Source: Acidobacteriota bacterium
GTDB lineage: Bacteria; Acidobacteriota; HRBIN11
Direction of reading: 5' to 3'
Assembly (NCBI GenBank): GCA_030550225.1
Contig: JAUQPV010000176.1
Span: 1 to 5,838, forward strand
Length of the DNA stretch: 5,838 nt
The notes under the pieces were generated by a model. It did not search any database. It was not told the DNA's origin and saw only the letters and a list, made by a program, of their open reading frames with translations. The position numbers and the translations under genes were made by a program. Below are positions 1 through 5,838 of the stretch, piece after piece. Position 1 is the stretch's first letter; each line of letters starts with the position of its first letter.

Positions 1-3000
1 CAGGACGAGGGCGTCTTGCTGGACGCTCAGTTCTGTCACGCCCTGCCGTTGGAGCTCGACCCGTAGGCGGGCCAAGTGAAGGAGGTTCTCGACGGCCTCG
101 GGGAGGGGACCGTAGCAGTCCCGCAGTTCCTGAGCGAGGGCCTCGACCCGCTCGACCGTATCGGCCTCGGCCAAAGCCCGGTAGTAGTACATCCGATGGC
201 GTTCCGAAGGCATGTAGTCGTCGGGGATCTCGGCGTGGACGGGCAGGCGAAGGGTCGTCCGACGTGGCGGCCGGTACGGCTCGTTTTTCAGCTCGGCGAC
301 GGCCTGGCGGATGACCTCGACGTAGGCGTCCAAGCCGAGGGCCTGCATGTGGCCGTGTTGCCGTCGGCCCAGGAGTTCCCCAGCGCCCCGCAGTTCCAGG
401 TCCAGGGCCGCCAGACGGAAGCCCGAGCCCAGCTCCGTAAACTCCCGGAGGGCCGCCAGACGCCGTCGGGCGACCTCGGAAAGTTCGGCCATCGGGGGGA
501 CCATCAAGTAAGCATAGGCCCGCCGGTAGGAGCGACCGACCCGGCCCCGAAGCTGATAGAGCTGGGCCAGGCCGAAGCGATGCGCGTTATTGACGATCAG
601 CGTGTTGACGTTTGGGATGTCGACACCGTTCTCGATGATCGTCGTCGTCACCAGGACGTCGACGTCGCCCTGCATAAACCGGAGCATCGTGTCTTCCAAC
701 CGCCGGGGCGGCATCTGCCCGTGCGTGACGGCGACCCGGGCCATCGGGCATAGGTCCTGCACGAGGGCGGCCATCCGGTCTAACGTCTCGACCTCATTAT
801 GGACGAAGTAGACCTGGCCACCGCGACTGAGTTCGTGCTCGATGGCCGAACGGATGATCTCCGGGGAGAAGTGGACGACGTGCGTCTGGACGGCCAGGCG
901 GTCCCGGGGCGGCGTCCGGATAAGGCTGATCTCCATCAGACCCGACAGGGCCATCTGGAGCGTCCGGGGGATCGGCGTGGCCGTCATCGACAGGACGTCC
1001 GCTTCCCGACGGAGCTGTTTGAGCTTTTCCTTTTGGAGGACCCCAAAGCGCTGTTCCTCGTCGATGATGACGAGGCCGAGGTCAAAGAACTCGACGTCGT
1101 CGGAAAGAAGGCGGTGCGTCCCGATGACGATGTCGACCTCCCCCTTCTTGAGGGTCTGCAAGATAGACCGTTGTTCGGCCTCCGGGACGAGCCGGCTCAG
1201 CATGGCGACCCGAACGGGAAACTCGGCAAACCGGCGGGTGAACGTCATGTAGTGCTGGAAGGCCAGGACCGTCGTCGGGACCAGGACGGCGACCTGCTTG
1301 CCGCCCAGGACGGCCTTCATGGCCGCCCGCATGGCGACCTCCGTCTTGCCGAAGCCCACGTCCCCGCATAGGAGCCGGTCCATCGCTCGGGACCGCTCCA
1401 TGTCCCGCTTGACTTCCTCGATAGCCCGCCTCTGGTCGGGCGTCAGCTCGTAGGGGAAGGCCGCCTCGAAAGCCTGTTGAACGTCGTCGTCGGGCGGAAA
1501 GGCAAAACCCTCGATGACCTGCCGGGCCGCATACAGCTCGACGAGCTCCCGCAGGATGCCCTCGACGGCCTGCCGGGCCCGGCGTTGCTTGGCCTGCCAG
1601 GTCCGGCCGCCGAGTCGGTCCAGGGCCGGCGGTTCGTCGGACGGGCCGACGTACTTGCGGACCAGGTCGAGACGGTCGACCGGGACGTACAGCCGGTCGC
1701 CTCCGGCATACTCGATGGCGACGGTCTCGACGGACCGTTCCCCGTACTGAAGCCGTTGGAGGCCGATGAAGCGGCCGATGCCATGTTCGGTATGGACGAC
1801 GTAGTCGCCGGGCCGAAGCTCCGACAGGTCCATCGCCTGCGAGCGTTCGAGGGGCACATGGTGACGGACTTCCAGGGCGATGCGACGCCCGAAGATGGCG
1901 TCCTCGGGGACGACCCACAGACCCAGGTCCGGGGCCTCGAGGCCCCAGTGGAGGGGATGGTACGTGAGGACGAGGGCATCGTCCCGCAGGGCCGGCTCCA
2001 ACGCCTCCGACGGGACGACAGGTCCCGCCTGCATGAGACGTTCCCGCAAGAGGGCCTGGAGCCGCTCGGCCCGGAGCCGGGAACTCAGGACGGGAACGAC
2101 CCGGACACCGGACCGCAGGAAGGCCTGCGCGTCCCGGAGAAACCGGTCGATGTGACCCTCATAGGAAGCCGGTGCCCGCCACCCCAGACGTCGGCCGCCT
2201 GCCCCGACGGGTGACGGCCCACTCTCGGCGGCCATCCGTTGCACGCACCGGCCGCCCGCCTGAAAGGCCGTCCATTCGTCGACCGGCGTGAGCCACGCCC
2301 GGGGGTCCGGCGCCGGGACGCCCTGCTCGAGGGCATGCCGGGCGGCCTCCTCAGCATGGCGGTAGAGGGCTTCCCACTGGGCGTGGACGGCGGCCGGCTC
2401 GGAAACGACCCACTCGGCCGCCGGAAAGACCTCCCACCAGGCGTGGAGCGTCTCGAAAGCCCAGGCCAGGTAGTCCTCATAGCCCGGGAATCGTCCCTGC
2501 TCGGTCCATGCCTCCAGGGCGGCCTCCCAGGCCGGTGCCCACTGCTTCGGCGGGACCGCTTGGGCGGCCCGCTGAAACCACCGGTCCGTCTGCGCCCGGG
2601 TCAGGGGGAACTCGGCCCAGGGAAGGACCCGTAAGGTTTCTAACCGGGCCTTGCTCCGCTGGGTCTCCACGTCAAAGGCCCGAAGCTCTTCCAGCCGTTC
2701 GTCGAAGAATTCCATCCGGACGGGGTCGTCATAACCAGGCGGGAAGACGTCCACGATGGCGCCCCGGACGGCAAAGTCGCCCGCTTGCTGGACCTGGTCG
2801 GTCCGGCGATATCCGTACTGCACGAGGAGCTCGATCAGGAAGTCCCGGGGGATTTCCATCCCAGGCGTGAAATCCCACTGGAGGCTCTGGAAGAACGTCA
2901 GGGGCGGGACCCGCCGGACGGCCGAACCCACGGGCAGGACGAGGACCCACCGGGGAGCCCGAATCAGCGTGGACCACGCCCGCAAACGGGTCGCCACGAT

Positions 3001-3288
3001 GTCCGGATGGGTCTCGACCAGCAGGAAGGGCGTGCGCTCATAGTCGGGTAGCGAGACCACCGGGACCGACCGGGCCGCATCGCCCGCCAGGACGGTCTGC
3101 CAGAACCGGACCTCGTCCTCCCGCTCGGCCAGACGCCGATCGTCCGGGACGAGCCATACGATGGGCCGGTCGGCCTGAAGCGCCCGGGCCGCCACCAGCA
3201 GGGCCTGCCCGCCGGGGGCGACGTCATACACGAACGCCCACTGAAGGGCTTCATCGACATTCCATCCCGTGATGGTTCGAGTCCCCAT
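1..3288 (-). CDS. mfd: Transcription-repair coupling factor Mfd (C-terminus cut by window edge)
   Basis: Mfd is a cytoplasmic ATP-dependent DNA translocase that binds stalled RNA polymerase, pushes it off the lesion and recruits UvrA for nucleotide excision repair. The minus strand is open for 1,096 codons with no internal stop. Seen in order: a UvrB-like N-terminal module with a degenerate, non-GKT P-loop (APGGQALL, about 24-31) and GDFAVRGAIVDVFPP at 170-184; the RNA-polymerase-interacting domain beginning at GDYVVHTEHGIGRF (494-507); FPYELTPDQ (611-619) leading into the translocase; Walker A GDVGFGKTE (642-650, Lys648); DEEQ box (743-746); TATPIPRT (769-776); ENGVDIPN; QLRGRVGR (912-919); DLELRGAGELLG (963-974); then the start of the C-terminal D7 domain. 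Mfd is usually about 1,150 residues, so roughly 50-60 are missing to the left. ATG at 3288 is the first start after an in-frame stop at 3310-3312; GGGGA lies 7-11 bases upstream as a weak ribosome binding site. No anomaly in the catalytic motifs. Identification is very secure. Confidence 0.98.
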   Translation of the reverse strand, partial: MGTRTITGWNVDEALQWAFVYDVAPGGQALLVAARALQADRPIVWLVPDDRRLAEREDEVRFWQTVLAGDAARSVPVVSLPDYERTPFLLVETHPDIVATRLRAWSTLIRAPRWVLVLPVGSAVRRVPPLTFFQSLQWDFTPGMEIPRDFLIELLVQYGYRRTDQVQQAGDFAVRGAIVDVFPPGYDDPVRMEFFDERLEELRAFDVETQRSKARLETLRVLPWAEFPLTRAQTDRWFQRAAQAVPPKQWAPAWEAALEAWTEQGRFPGYEDYLAWAFETLHAWWEVFPAAEWVVSEPAAVHAQWEALYRHAEEAARHALEQGVPAPDPRAWLTPVDEWTAFQAGGRCVQRMAAESGPSPVGAGGRRLGWRAPASYEGHIDRFLRDAQAFLRSGVRVVPVLSSRLRAERLQALLRERLMQAGPVVPSEALEPALRDDALVLTYHPLHWGLEAPDLGLWVVPEDAIFGRRIALEVRHHVPLERSQAMDLSELRPGDYVVHTEHGIGRFIGLQRLQYGERSVETVAIEYAGGDRLYVPVDRLDLVRKYVGPSDEPPALDRLGGRTWQAKQRRARQAVEGILRELVELYAARQVIEGFAFPPDDDVQQAFEAAFPYELTPDQRRAIEEVKRDMERSRAMDRLLCGDVGFGKTEVAMRAAMKAVLGGKQVAVLVPTTVLAFQHYMTFTRRFAEFPVRVAMLSRLVPEAEQRSILQTLKKGEVDIVIGTHRLLSDDVEFFDLGLVIIDEEQRFGVLQKEKLKQLRREADVLSMTATPIPRTLQMALSGLMEISLIRTPPRDRLAVQTHVVHFSPEIIRSAIEHELSRGGQVYFVHNEVETLDRMAALVQDLCPMARVAVTHGQMPPRRLEDTMLRFMQGDVDVLVTTTIIENGVDIPNVNTLIVNNAHRFGLAQLYQLRGRVGRSYRRAYAYLMVPPMAELSEVARRRLAALREFTELGSGFRLAALDLELRGAGELLGRRQHGHMQALGLDAYVEVIRQAVAELKNEPYRPPRRTTLRLPVHAEIPDDYMPSERHRMYYYRALAEADTVERVEALAQELRDCYGPLPEAVENLLHLARLRVELQRQGVTELSVQQDALVL

Positions 3289-3338
3289 CGGCCGTCCCCG
3301 CCCTCGAGCTCAGGGTTCGGGCGTCTGGCTGGCGTCAA

Positions 3339-3367
3339 GATATAAAATTCCGACTTACGAGATGCAA
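3339..3367 (-). promoter_or_regulatory. Candidate sigma70-type promoter of mfd
   Basis: Reading the minus strand, TTGCAT (3367-3362) is followed after exactly 17 bases by TATATC (3344-3339) in one of the few AT-rich patches here. Transcription would start near 3332, giving a leader of about 45 bases before the mfd ATG. The -10 matches the consensus at 4 of 6 and the -35 at 3 of 6, so this rests on spacing, AT content and position rather than on strong boxes. Confidence 0.45.
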
Positions 3368-3383
3368 GGTCGTCATGAGCAGT

Positions 3384-3404
3384 GAACGGATAACAGATCC
3401 GTTC
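3384..3404. repeat. Perfect 8-bp inverted repeat upstream of the mfd promoter
   Basis: GAACGGAT (3384-3391) and ATCCGTTC (3397-3404) are exact reverse complements separated by five bases. The repeat sits 17 bp upstream of the proposed mfd -35 box, so it could be an operator for mfd or for a divergent transcript. It could equally be an RNA hairpin, but no T-tract follows on either strand, which argues against an intrinsic terminator. It overlaps the left edge of the 63-bp repeat block; the second copy of that block does not preserve the arms. Confidence 0.55.
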
Positions 3405-3456
3405 GGTTCGTGAAAACCCTGATGAATTCAGCTTTTCCGACCTTCCGAGAAAGACG
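3394..3456 (+). repeat. 63-bp dispersed repeat block, copy 1
   Basis: This stretch aligns without gaps to 4913-4975, at a constant offset of 1,519 bases; by hand count 46 of 63 positions agree. The best-conserved part is TTTCCGACC-Y-TCCGAGAA near the right end. Neither copy is coding. Each is followed within about 25 bases by an 8-bp-period array, but the array is inverted here relative to copy 2. No terminal inverted repeats or target-site duplications mark it as an insertion sequence. Confidence 0.6.
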
Positions 3457-3466
3457 ATTTTTCAAG

Positions 3467-3522
3467 CATTCGGCAGATGGGCAGGTCGGCAACTCGGCAA
3501 TTCGGGAGTTCAGGAACTCAGG
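3467..3522 (-). repeat. 8-bp-period tandem array 1 (7 units, minus orientation)
   Basis: Read on the minus strand from 3522, seven consecutive octamers follow without a phase break: CCTGAGTT, CCTGAACT, CCCGAATT, GCCGAGTT, GCCGACCT, GCCCATCT, GCCGAATG. The shared pattern is roughly (G/C)C(C/T)(G/C)ANYT. The units diverge from each other, so this is an old or selected array rather than a fresh slippage product. Reading frames across it are not protein-like. Confidence 0.8.
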
Positions 3523-3698
3523 CACAAGGGGGCTGGCGGGGGAGGAGATGCGTCCTTCAGGCCGGCGCCGGCGGTCGGCGACAAGAGAAGGCGAAAGGTC
3601 CGGAAAACTTCAGGGAGACGTGGGGACTTGGCACACTCCATGCCCCATGCTCTTTGCACTATGCCCCTGGCCTTCTACGTCGGCCGCCGAACGGCCTT
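3523..3698. other. Non-coding spacer between inverted arrays 1 and 2
   Basis: No credible gene is visible. The stretch holds a perfect 12-bp palindrome GCCGGCGCCGGC (3561-3572) and a 7-bp-period tract (3635-3669). Because arrays 1 and 2 are in opposite orientation, this segment could be presented as a large loop: 3495-3511 and 3702-3718 are complementary at 16 of 17 positions. Confidence 0.5.
3635..3669 (+). repeat. 7-bp-period tract (about 5 degenerate units)
   Basis: Five successive heptamers, ACTCCAT, GCCCCAT, GCTCTTT, GCACTAT and GCCCCTG, share a pattern close to GCNCYAT. The match is degenerate, so part of it could be chance, but it lies among clearer octamer arrays and a second heptamer tract at 4973-4993. 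Confidence 0.45.
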
Positions 3699-3746
3699 CC
3701 TGAATTCCCGAATTGCCGAATTCCCGAACTGCCGAACTCCCGAAAT
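3699..3746 (+). repeat. 8-bp-period tandem array 2 (6 units, plus orientation)
   Basis: Six uninterrupted octamers: CCTGAATT, CCCGAATT, GCCGAATT, CCCGAACT, GCCGAACT, CCCGAAAT. This is the most regular of the three arrays, with the first base alternating between C and G. It shares the 15-mer TGCCGAATTCCCGAA with array 3 (3714-3728 and 5028-5042) and is the reverse complement in type of array 1. Confidence 0.85.
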
Positions 3747-3996
3747 CCCTGTGGACACGACCCCGTCCTGATCCGATTAGACACACCTGTACAGTTATGA
3801 TACACGAAGGAGACACGGCGAGGCCCTGGGACCTTTAGAAAAGTCTTGTCTGTCCTCATTTCCCCTCCCGGCCCCCATTGGAACAAAATTTGTTACTTTA
3901 CAAGAGTTGTCCGTATCCAGGGCAGACCCTGTAGGAGGAATGACTCAGAGGCTCAAGGGGGCTGTGCCTGGAAATGAAAGGTGTGGAGACCCGACG
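3747..3996. other. Leader region of the orphan gene, no confident gene
   Basis: About 250 bases without a supported gene. It includes a -10-like TATGAT (3796-3801) and TTGGAA (3878-3883), but neither has a convincing partner box at 16-18 bases. AAGGAG (3807-3812) and AGGAGG (3933-3938) look like ribosome binding sites but have no start codon at a workable distance. The promoter of the downstream gene probably lies here, but I cannot place it. Confidence 0.4.
3882..3894. promoter_or_regulatory. AT-rich perfect palindrome, possible operator
   Basis: AACAAA-A-TTTGTT is an exact inverted repeat around a single central A, in an AT-rich patch that contrasts with its GC-rich surroundings. It lies about 100 bases upstream of the orphan gene start, where a promoter or operator would be expected. 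A 13-base palindrome of simple composition can arise by chance, so the regulatory role is only inferred. Confidence 0.3.
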
Positions 3997-4608
3997 ATGA
4001 AGAGTATGGCGTTTATCGAGCTGATCGGCATCCTGCGCCAGTACCGGTCTCGGTTCCGAAACGTGGATGCCGAGACGGTTGAGCGCATGATCCGATTGGC
4101 CGACGAAGCGGGTGACTTCTGGTCCCGCAGGGAAGTCGTTTCGTGGATGGCGCAGGTCCAGCCCGAGGCGAGTCCCTGGCTTGCGACATTCGTGAACTGG
4201 CTGGTCCAGGCGGCGGGACGACGCTCCCCCTGGGCGTCGGAAATCGCCTTTGAAATTTTGAAGGGTTGGCCTGAAGCCGCCTTGCAAGACCCCCAGTGGC
4301 TGGACGCCGTCGAGCTGTATCCGAGCGCCGTCGCTGAAGCCCTTTTGCAGGCTCTGGACGCTAAGGCCCTGCAGGGTTCGAGCATCCCCGAGACCCTCAT
4401 CGAGCGACTCGCTCAGGCCGCTTTGAAGTTTGGGGGGACCGCCGCGGCCGTCGTCGTTCGCCTAATCGCTCGGGTCTATCCGGAAGACCCTCGATGGGGC
4501 CGGACGGTCCTGGAATGGCTGAATCAGGAACAGACCGAGGAACTCCGGGCCGAATTCCAGCGGGCGCTCCGGAGCGCGTGGCCCGAGTTGGACATGTGGG
4601 TTCACTGA
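3997..4608 (+). CDS. Uncharacterised 203-residue tryptophan-rich helical protein
   Basis: I do not recognise the family. The protein has no signal peptide, no membrane segment and no cysteine. It is predicted by eye to be almost wholly alpha-helical, with alternating hydrophobic and charged stretches. It has 11 tryptophans in 203 residues, often in a repeated P-x-W or PW setting: SPW at 59-61 and 77-79, DPQW at 98-101, DPRW at 164-167, each followed by an amphipathic helix. This resembles a helical-repeat scaffold (HEAT/ARM-like), but that is inference. ATG at 3997 is chosen because GGAG (3985-3988) lies 8 bases upstream. The frame is open back to a TTG at 3907, but those extra codons do not look protein-like and ATG 3940 has AGGAGG only one base away. 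The gene stands alone, flanked by intergenic regions rich in repeats; no neighbour suggests a role. That it is a real gene is likely; its function is unknown. Confidence 0.8.
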   Translation: MKSMAFIELIGILRQYRSRFRNVDAETVERMIRLADEAGDFWSRREVVSWMAQVQPEASPWLATFVNWLVQAAGRRSPWASEIAFEILKGWPEAALQDPQWLDAVELYPSAVAEALLQALDAKALQGSSIPETLIERLAQAALKFGGTAAAVVVRLIARVYPEDPRWGRTVLEWLNQEQTEELRAEFQRALRSAWPELDMWVH

Positions 4609-4662
4609 GCGGAACGGCGCCGGCATCTTACGGGACACGGGCATGACGCCGGACCTCTGAGG

Positions 4663-4690
4663 GGGGCACCGCCACGACAGGCGGTGTCTT
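4663..4690 (+). terminator. Hairpin downstream of the orphan gene, candidate terminator
   Basis: CACCGCC (4667-4673) pairs perfectly with GGCGGTG (4680-4686) across a six-base loop; G-C and G-U pairs can extend the stem to 4663 and 4690. It begins 55-60 bases after the stop codon, where a terminator is expected. Only TCTT follows the core stem, so a proper U-tract is lacking and termination efficiency is doubtful. Confidence 0.4.
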
Positions 4691-4792
4691 GAAAAGGGGA
4701 AGGATTATACTTCGCGGGACGCCTGCGCGCCTCACCACTCCACTTTTCTGTCTCCCGACTCTCCTATCCCACGCCTCTGGAAACTTTCTGGA

Positions 4793-4825
4793 CCTTCGGG
4801 CGTTTGTGATCTGAAACGCCGAAGG
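4793..4825. other. Long stable hairpin of 12 base pairs in the intergenic region
   Basis: CCTTCG (4793-4798) plus GCGTTT (4800-4805) pair with AAACGC (4814-4819) plus CGAAGG (4820-4825). That is twelve pairs with one bulged G at 4799 and an eight-base loop. No T-run follows on either strand, so it is not a textbook intrinsic terminator. It could be a terminator of another kind, a processing site, a structured leader of the downstream adaptor transcript, or part of a repeat element. Confidence 0.5.
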
Positions 4826-4912
4826 GGGATGGTGGTCTTTGTCTCTCCCCTTGCCGATGGGCCTACCGGAGCGAAACTTGTATAGATGGCGTGATTTGGC
4901 AATCCAGCATAG

Positions 4913-4975
4913 CAGAGCCATTCAACCCGTGAGAATCCGGATGGACTCGGCCTTTCCGACCCTCCGAGAAGAGCG
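4913..4975 (+). repeat. 63-bp dispersed repeat block, copy 2
   Basis: Ungapped counterpart of 3394-3456, in the same orientation, 73% identical by hand count. It leads directly into a short 7-bp-period tract (4973-4993) and then array 3. The order block, short tract, octamer array is therefore seen upstream of the adaptor; copy 1 is also followed by an octamer array, in the other orientation. Confidence 0.6.
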
Positions 4976-4993
4976 AACGGCGAATGGCGAATA
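4973..4993 (+). repeat. 7-bp-period tract, three units
   Basis: Three consecutive heptamers GCGAACG, GCGAATG and GCGAATA. They lie between the 63-bp block and octamer array 3, so two different repeat periods sit side by side. Confidence 0.6.
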
Positions 4994-4996
4994 GCT

Positions 4997-5052
4997 CCCG
5001 ACCTGCCCATCTGCCCACCTGCCGACCTGCCGAATTCCCGAAATACCGAGGT
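4997..5052 (+). repeat. 8-bp-period tandem array 3 (7 units, plus orientation)
   Basis: Seven octamers in register: CCCGACCT, GCCCATCT, GCCCACCT, GCCGACCT, GCCGAATT, CCCGAAAT, ACCGAGGT. The last unit supplies the GAGG (5048-5051) that is the only ribosome-binding-like sequence ahead of the adaptor start at 5064. Bases 4998-5015 are an exact 18-base inverted match to 3472-3489 in array 1. Confidence 0.85.
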
Positions 5053-5063
5053 CTCATCGAGCC

Positions 5064-5838
5064 ATGAAAAGGGCATTGTGGTGGATGATCGGTCTCGTCC
5101 TGATCGCCGGCGGGACCGGGATTGCTCTGTACGTCCGGAACAATCGGGCGGCGGACTTTACGTTCCGCACGGTCCCGGTCGAGCGGGGGCCCCTCCGAGT
5201 GACCGTGACGGCGACGGGGACCCTGAGTGCCATCACGACGGTCCAGGTCGGGACCCAGGTGTCGGGCACGATCGCCCGGATTTACGTGGATTTCAACGAC
5301 CGTGTCCGGCGGGGTCAGGTCCTGGCCGAGCTGGACAAGCGGCCGCTGATTGCCGCCTTGAACGACGCCGAGGCCGCCTATGAACGGGCCCTGGCCGAGG
5401 TCCGTCAGACGGAACGGAACCTGGAGCGGGCCAAGCGTCTGCTGGCCCAGAACCTCATCGCCCAGGCCGACTACGACGCGGCCCTGTCCAATTACGAGAC
5501 GGCCGTCGCCAACCTGAAGTCGGCCGAGGCGAATCTCAGTCGGGCCCGGACGAACTTGTTCTATGCGACCATCACGTCGCCCATCGACGGGGTCGTCGTC
5601 TCCCGAAACGTCGACGTGGGCCAGACGGTCGCGGCGAGTTTTAACACGCCGACTCTCTTCGTCATCGCCAACGACCTGCGTAAGATGCAGGTCCTGGCCA
5701 ACGTGGACGAGGCGGATATCGGCCGAGTCCAAGTCGGTCAGCCCGTGGCCTTCACGGTCGATGCCTATCCGGACCGGGTCTTTCACGGGCGGGTCGAGCA
5801 GATCCGGCTTCAGCCGACGGTCAATCAGAACGTCGTGA
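5064..5838 (+). CDS. Periplasmic adaptor (membrane fusion) subunit of a MacA/HlyD-type exporter, C-terminus cut by window edge
   Basis: Such adaptors sit on the periplasmic face of the inner membrane and link an ABC (MacB-type) or RND pump to an outer-membrane channel for export of drugs, lipids or peptides. The 258 visible residues show the family order: N-terminal membrane anchor (about 5-24), first barrel strands, first half of the lipoyl-like domain (about 62-91, with VSGTI and RRGQVLAELD), a charged coiled-coil hairpin (about 95-165), second lipoyl half TSPIDGVVVSRNVDVGQTV (171-189), then the barrel with FVIANDLRKMQV and VDEADIGRVQVGQPV (from 199). This most resembles MacA, partner of the ABC transporter MacB, but an RND adaptor is not excluded. 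About 100-150 residues are missing. ATG 5064 is the first start after an in-frame stop at 4992-4994; the nearest Shine-Dalgarno-like GAGG lies 12 bases upstream, which is long. The pump gene is expected just to the right. Confidence 0.93.
   Translation, partial: MKRALWWMIGLVLIAGGTGIALYVRNNRAADFTFRTVPVERGPLRVTVTATGTLSAITTVQVGTQVSGTIARIYVDFNDRVRRGQVLAELDKRPLIAALNDAEAAYERALAEVRQTERNLERAKRLLAQNLIAQADYDAALSNYETAVANLKSAEANLSRARTNLFYATITSPIDGVVVSRNVDVGQTVAASFNTPTLFVIANDLRKMQVLANVDEADIGRVQVGQPVAFTVDAYPDRVFHGRVEQIRLQPTVNQNVV

Noticed and set aside
76..2977. Many long open frames on the plus strand and in other minus frames across the mfd region
   Set aside because: They overlap a continuous 1,096-codon mfd frame with all family motifs; open antisense frames are expected from its GC-rich codons.
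3467..3746. CRISPR-like array
   Set aside because: Repeats are contiguous octamers with no spacers and no cas gene is nearby.
3796..3812. TATGAT followed by AAGGAG as a promoter and ribosome binding site for a small gene
   Set aside because: No -35 box at suitable spacing and no start codon within reach of AAGGAG.
3410..3886. Short open frames (68-107 codons) on both strands in the intergenic region
   Set aside because: Their sequence is largely translated tandem repeats, they lack ribosome binding sites, and they overlap each other in several frames.
3907..3996. Extended N-terminus of the orphan protein from TTG 3907 or ATG 3940
   Set aside because: AGGAGG lies only one base before ATG 3940, too close to work, and the added residues lack the helical character of the rest; ATG 3997 has a well-spaced GGAG.
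4706..4711. TATACT as a -10 box for a rightward promoter
   Set aside because: It matches 5 of 6 consensus bases, but TTGAAA (4689-4694) is only 11 bases upstream and no acceptable -35 box is at 16-18 bases.
3394..4975. Insertion sequence or transposon bounded by the 63-bp copies
   Set aside because: The copies are direct, only 73% identical, show no target duplication, and the enclosed gene has no transposase or integrase features.
4863..5786. 307-codon open frame on the minus strand opposite the adaptor gene
   Set aside because: Its product is low-complexity and Arg/Gly/Asp-rich, it runs into the repeat array, and the plus strand encodes a clear adaptor protein.

Overview
The window comes from a GC-rich bacterium. 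Codons are dominated by GTC, GCC, CGG, CTG and GGG, and AGA/AGG arginine codons are rare. It holds three genes. The first is most of mfd, read leftwards and cut at its C-terminus by the window edge. The second is a small orphan gene of unknown function, read rightwards. The third is the N-terminal two thirds of a periplasmic adaptor of the MacA/HlyD type, also read rightwards and cut by the right edge. The adaptor suggests a Gram-negative-type envelope, although MacA-like proteins also occur elsewhere. No rRNA or other lineage marker is present, so I do not name a taxon.

Layout: 1-3288 is mfd on the minus strand, intact as far as it is visible. 3289-3996 is a 0.7-kb divergent intergenic region. 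It contains a plausible mfd promoter, a perfect inverted repeat, a 63-bp block that recurs 1,519 bp to the right, and short-period tandem repeats. 3997-4608 encodes an unrecognised 203-residue, tryptophan-rich, apparently all-helical protein. 4609-5063 is a second, 0.45-kb intergenic region with two hairpins, the second copy of the 63-bp block, and another tandem array ending about a dozen bases before the adaptor start. 5064-5838 is the adaptor.

The three proteins do not obviously form one pathway. Mfd couples DNA repair to stalled transcription, the adaptor belongs to an export pump whose other parts should lie to the right, and the middle gene is unknown. The most unusual content is non-coding. 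Three arrays share an 8-bp period with unit close to (G/C)CCGAAYT, about 20 units in all, in both orientations. Two shorter 7-bp-period tracts lie with them. These arrays, together with the 63-bp block, surround the orphan gene and look like a dispersed composite repeat family. I see no mobile-element gene, CRISPR array, tRNA or rRNA, and no clear evidence of a multi-gene defence or other novel system.
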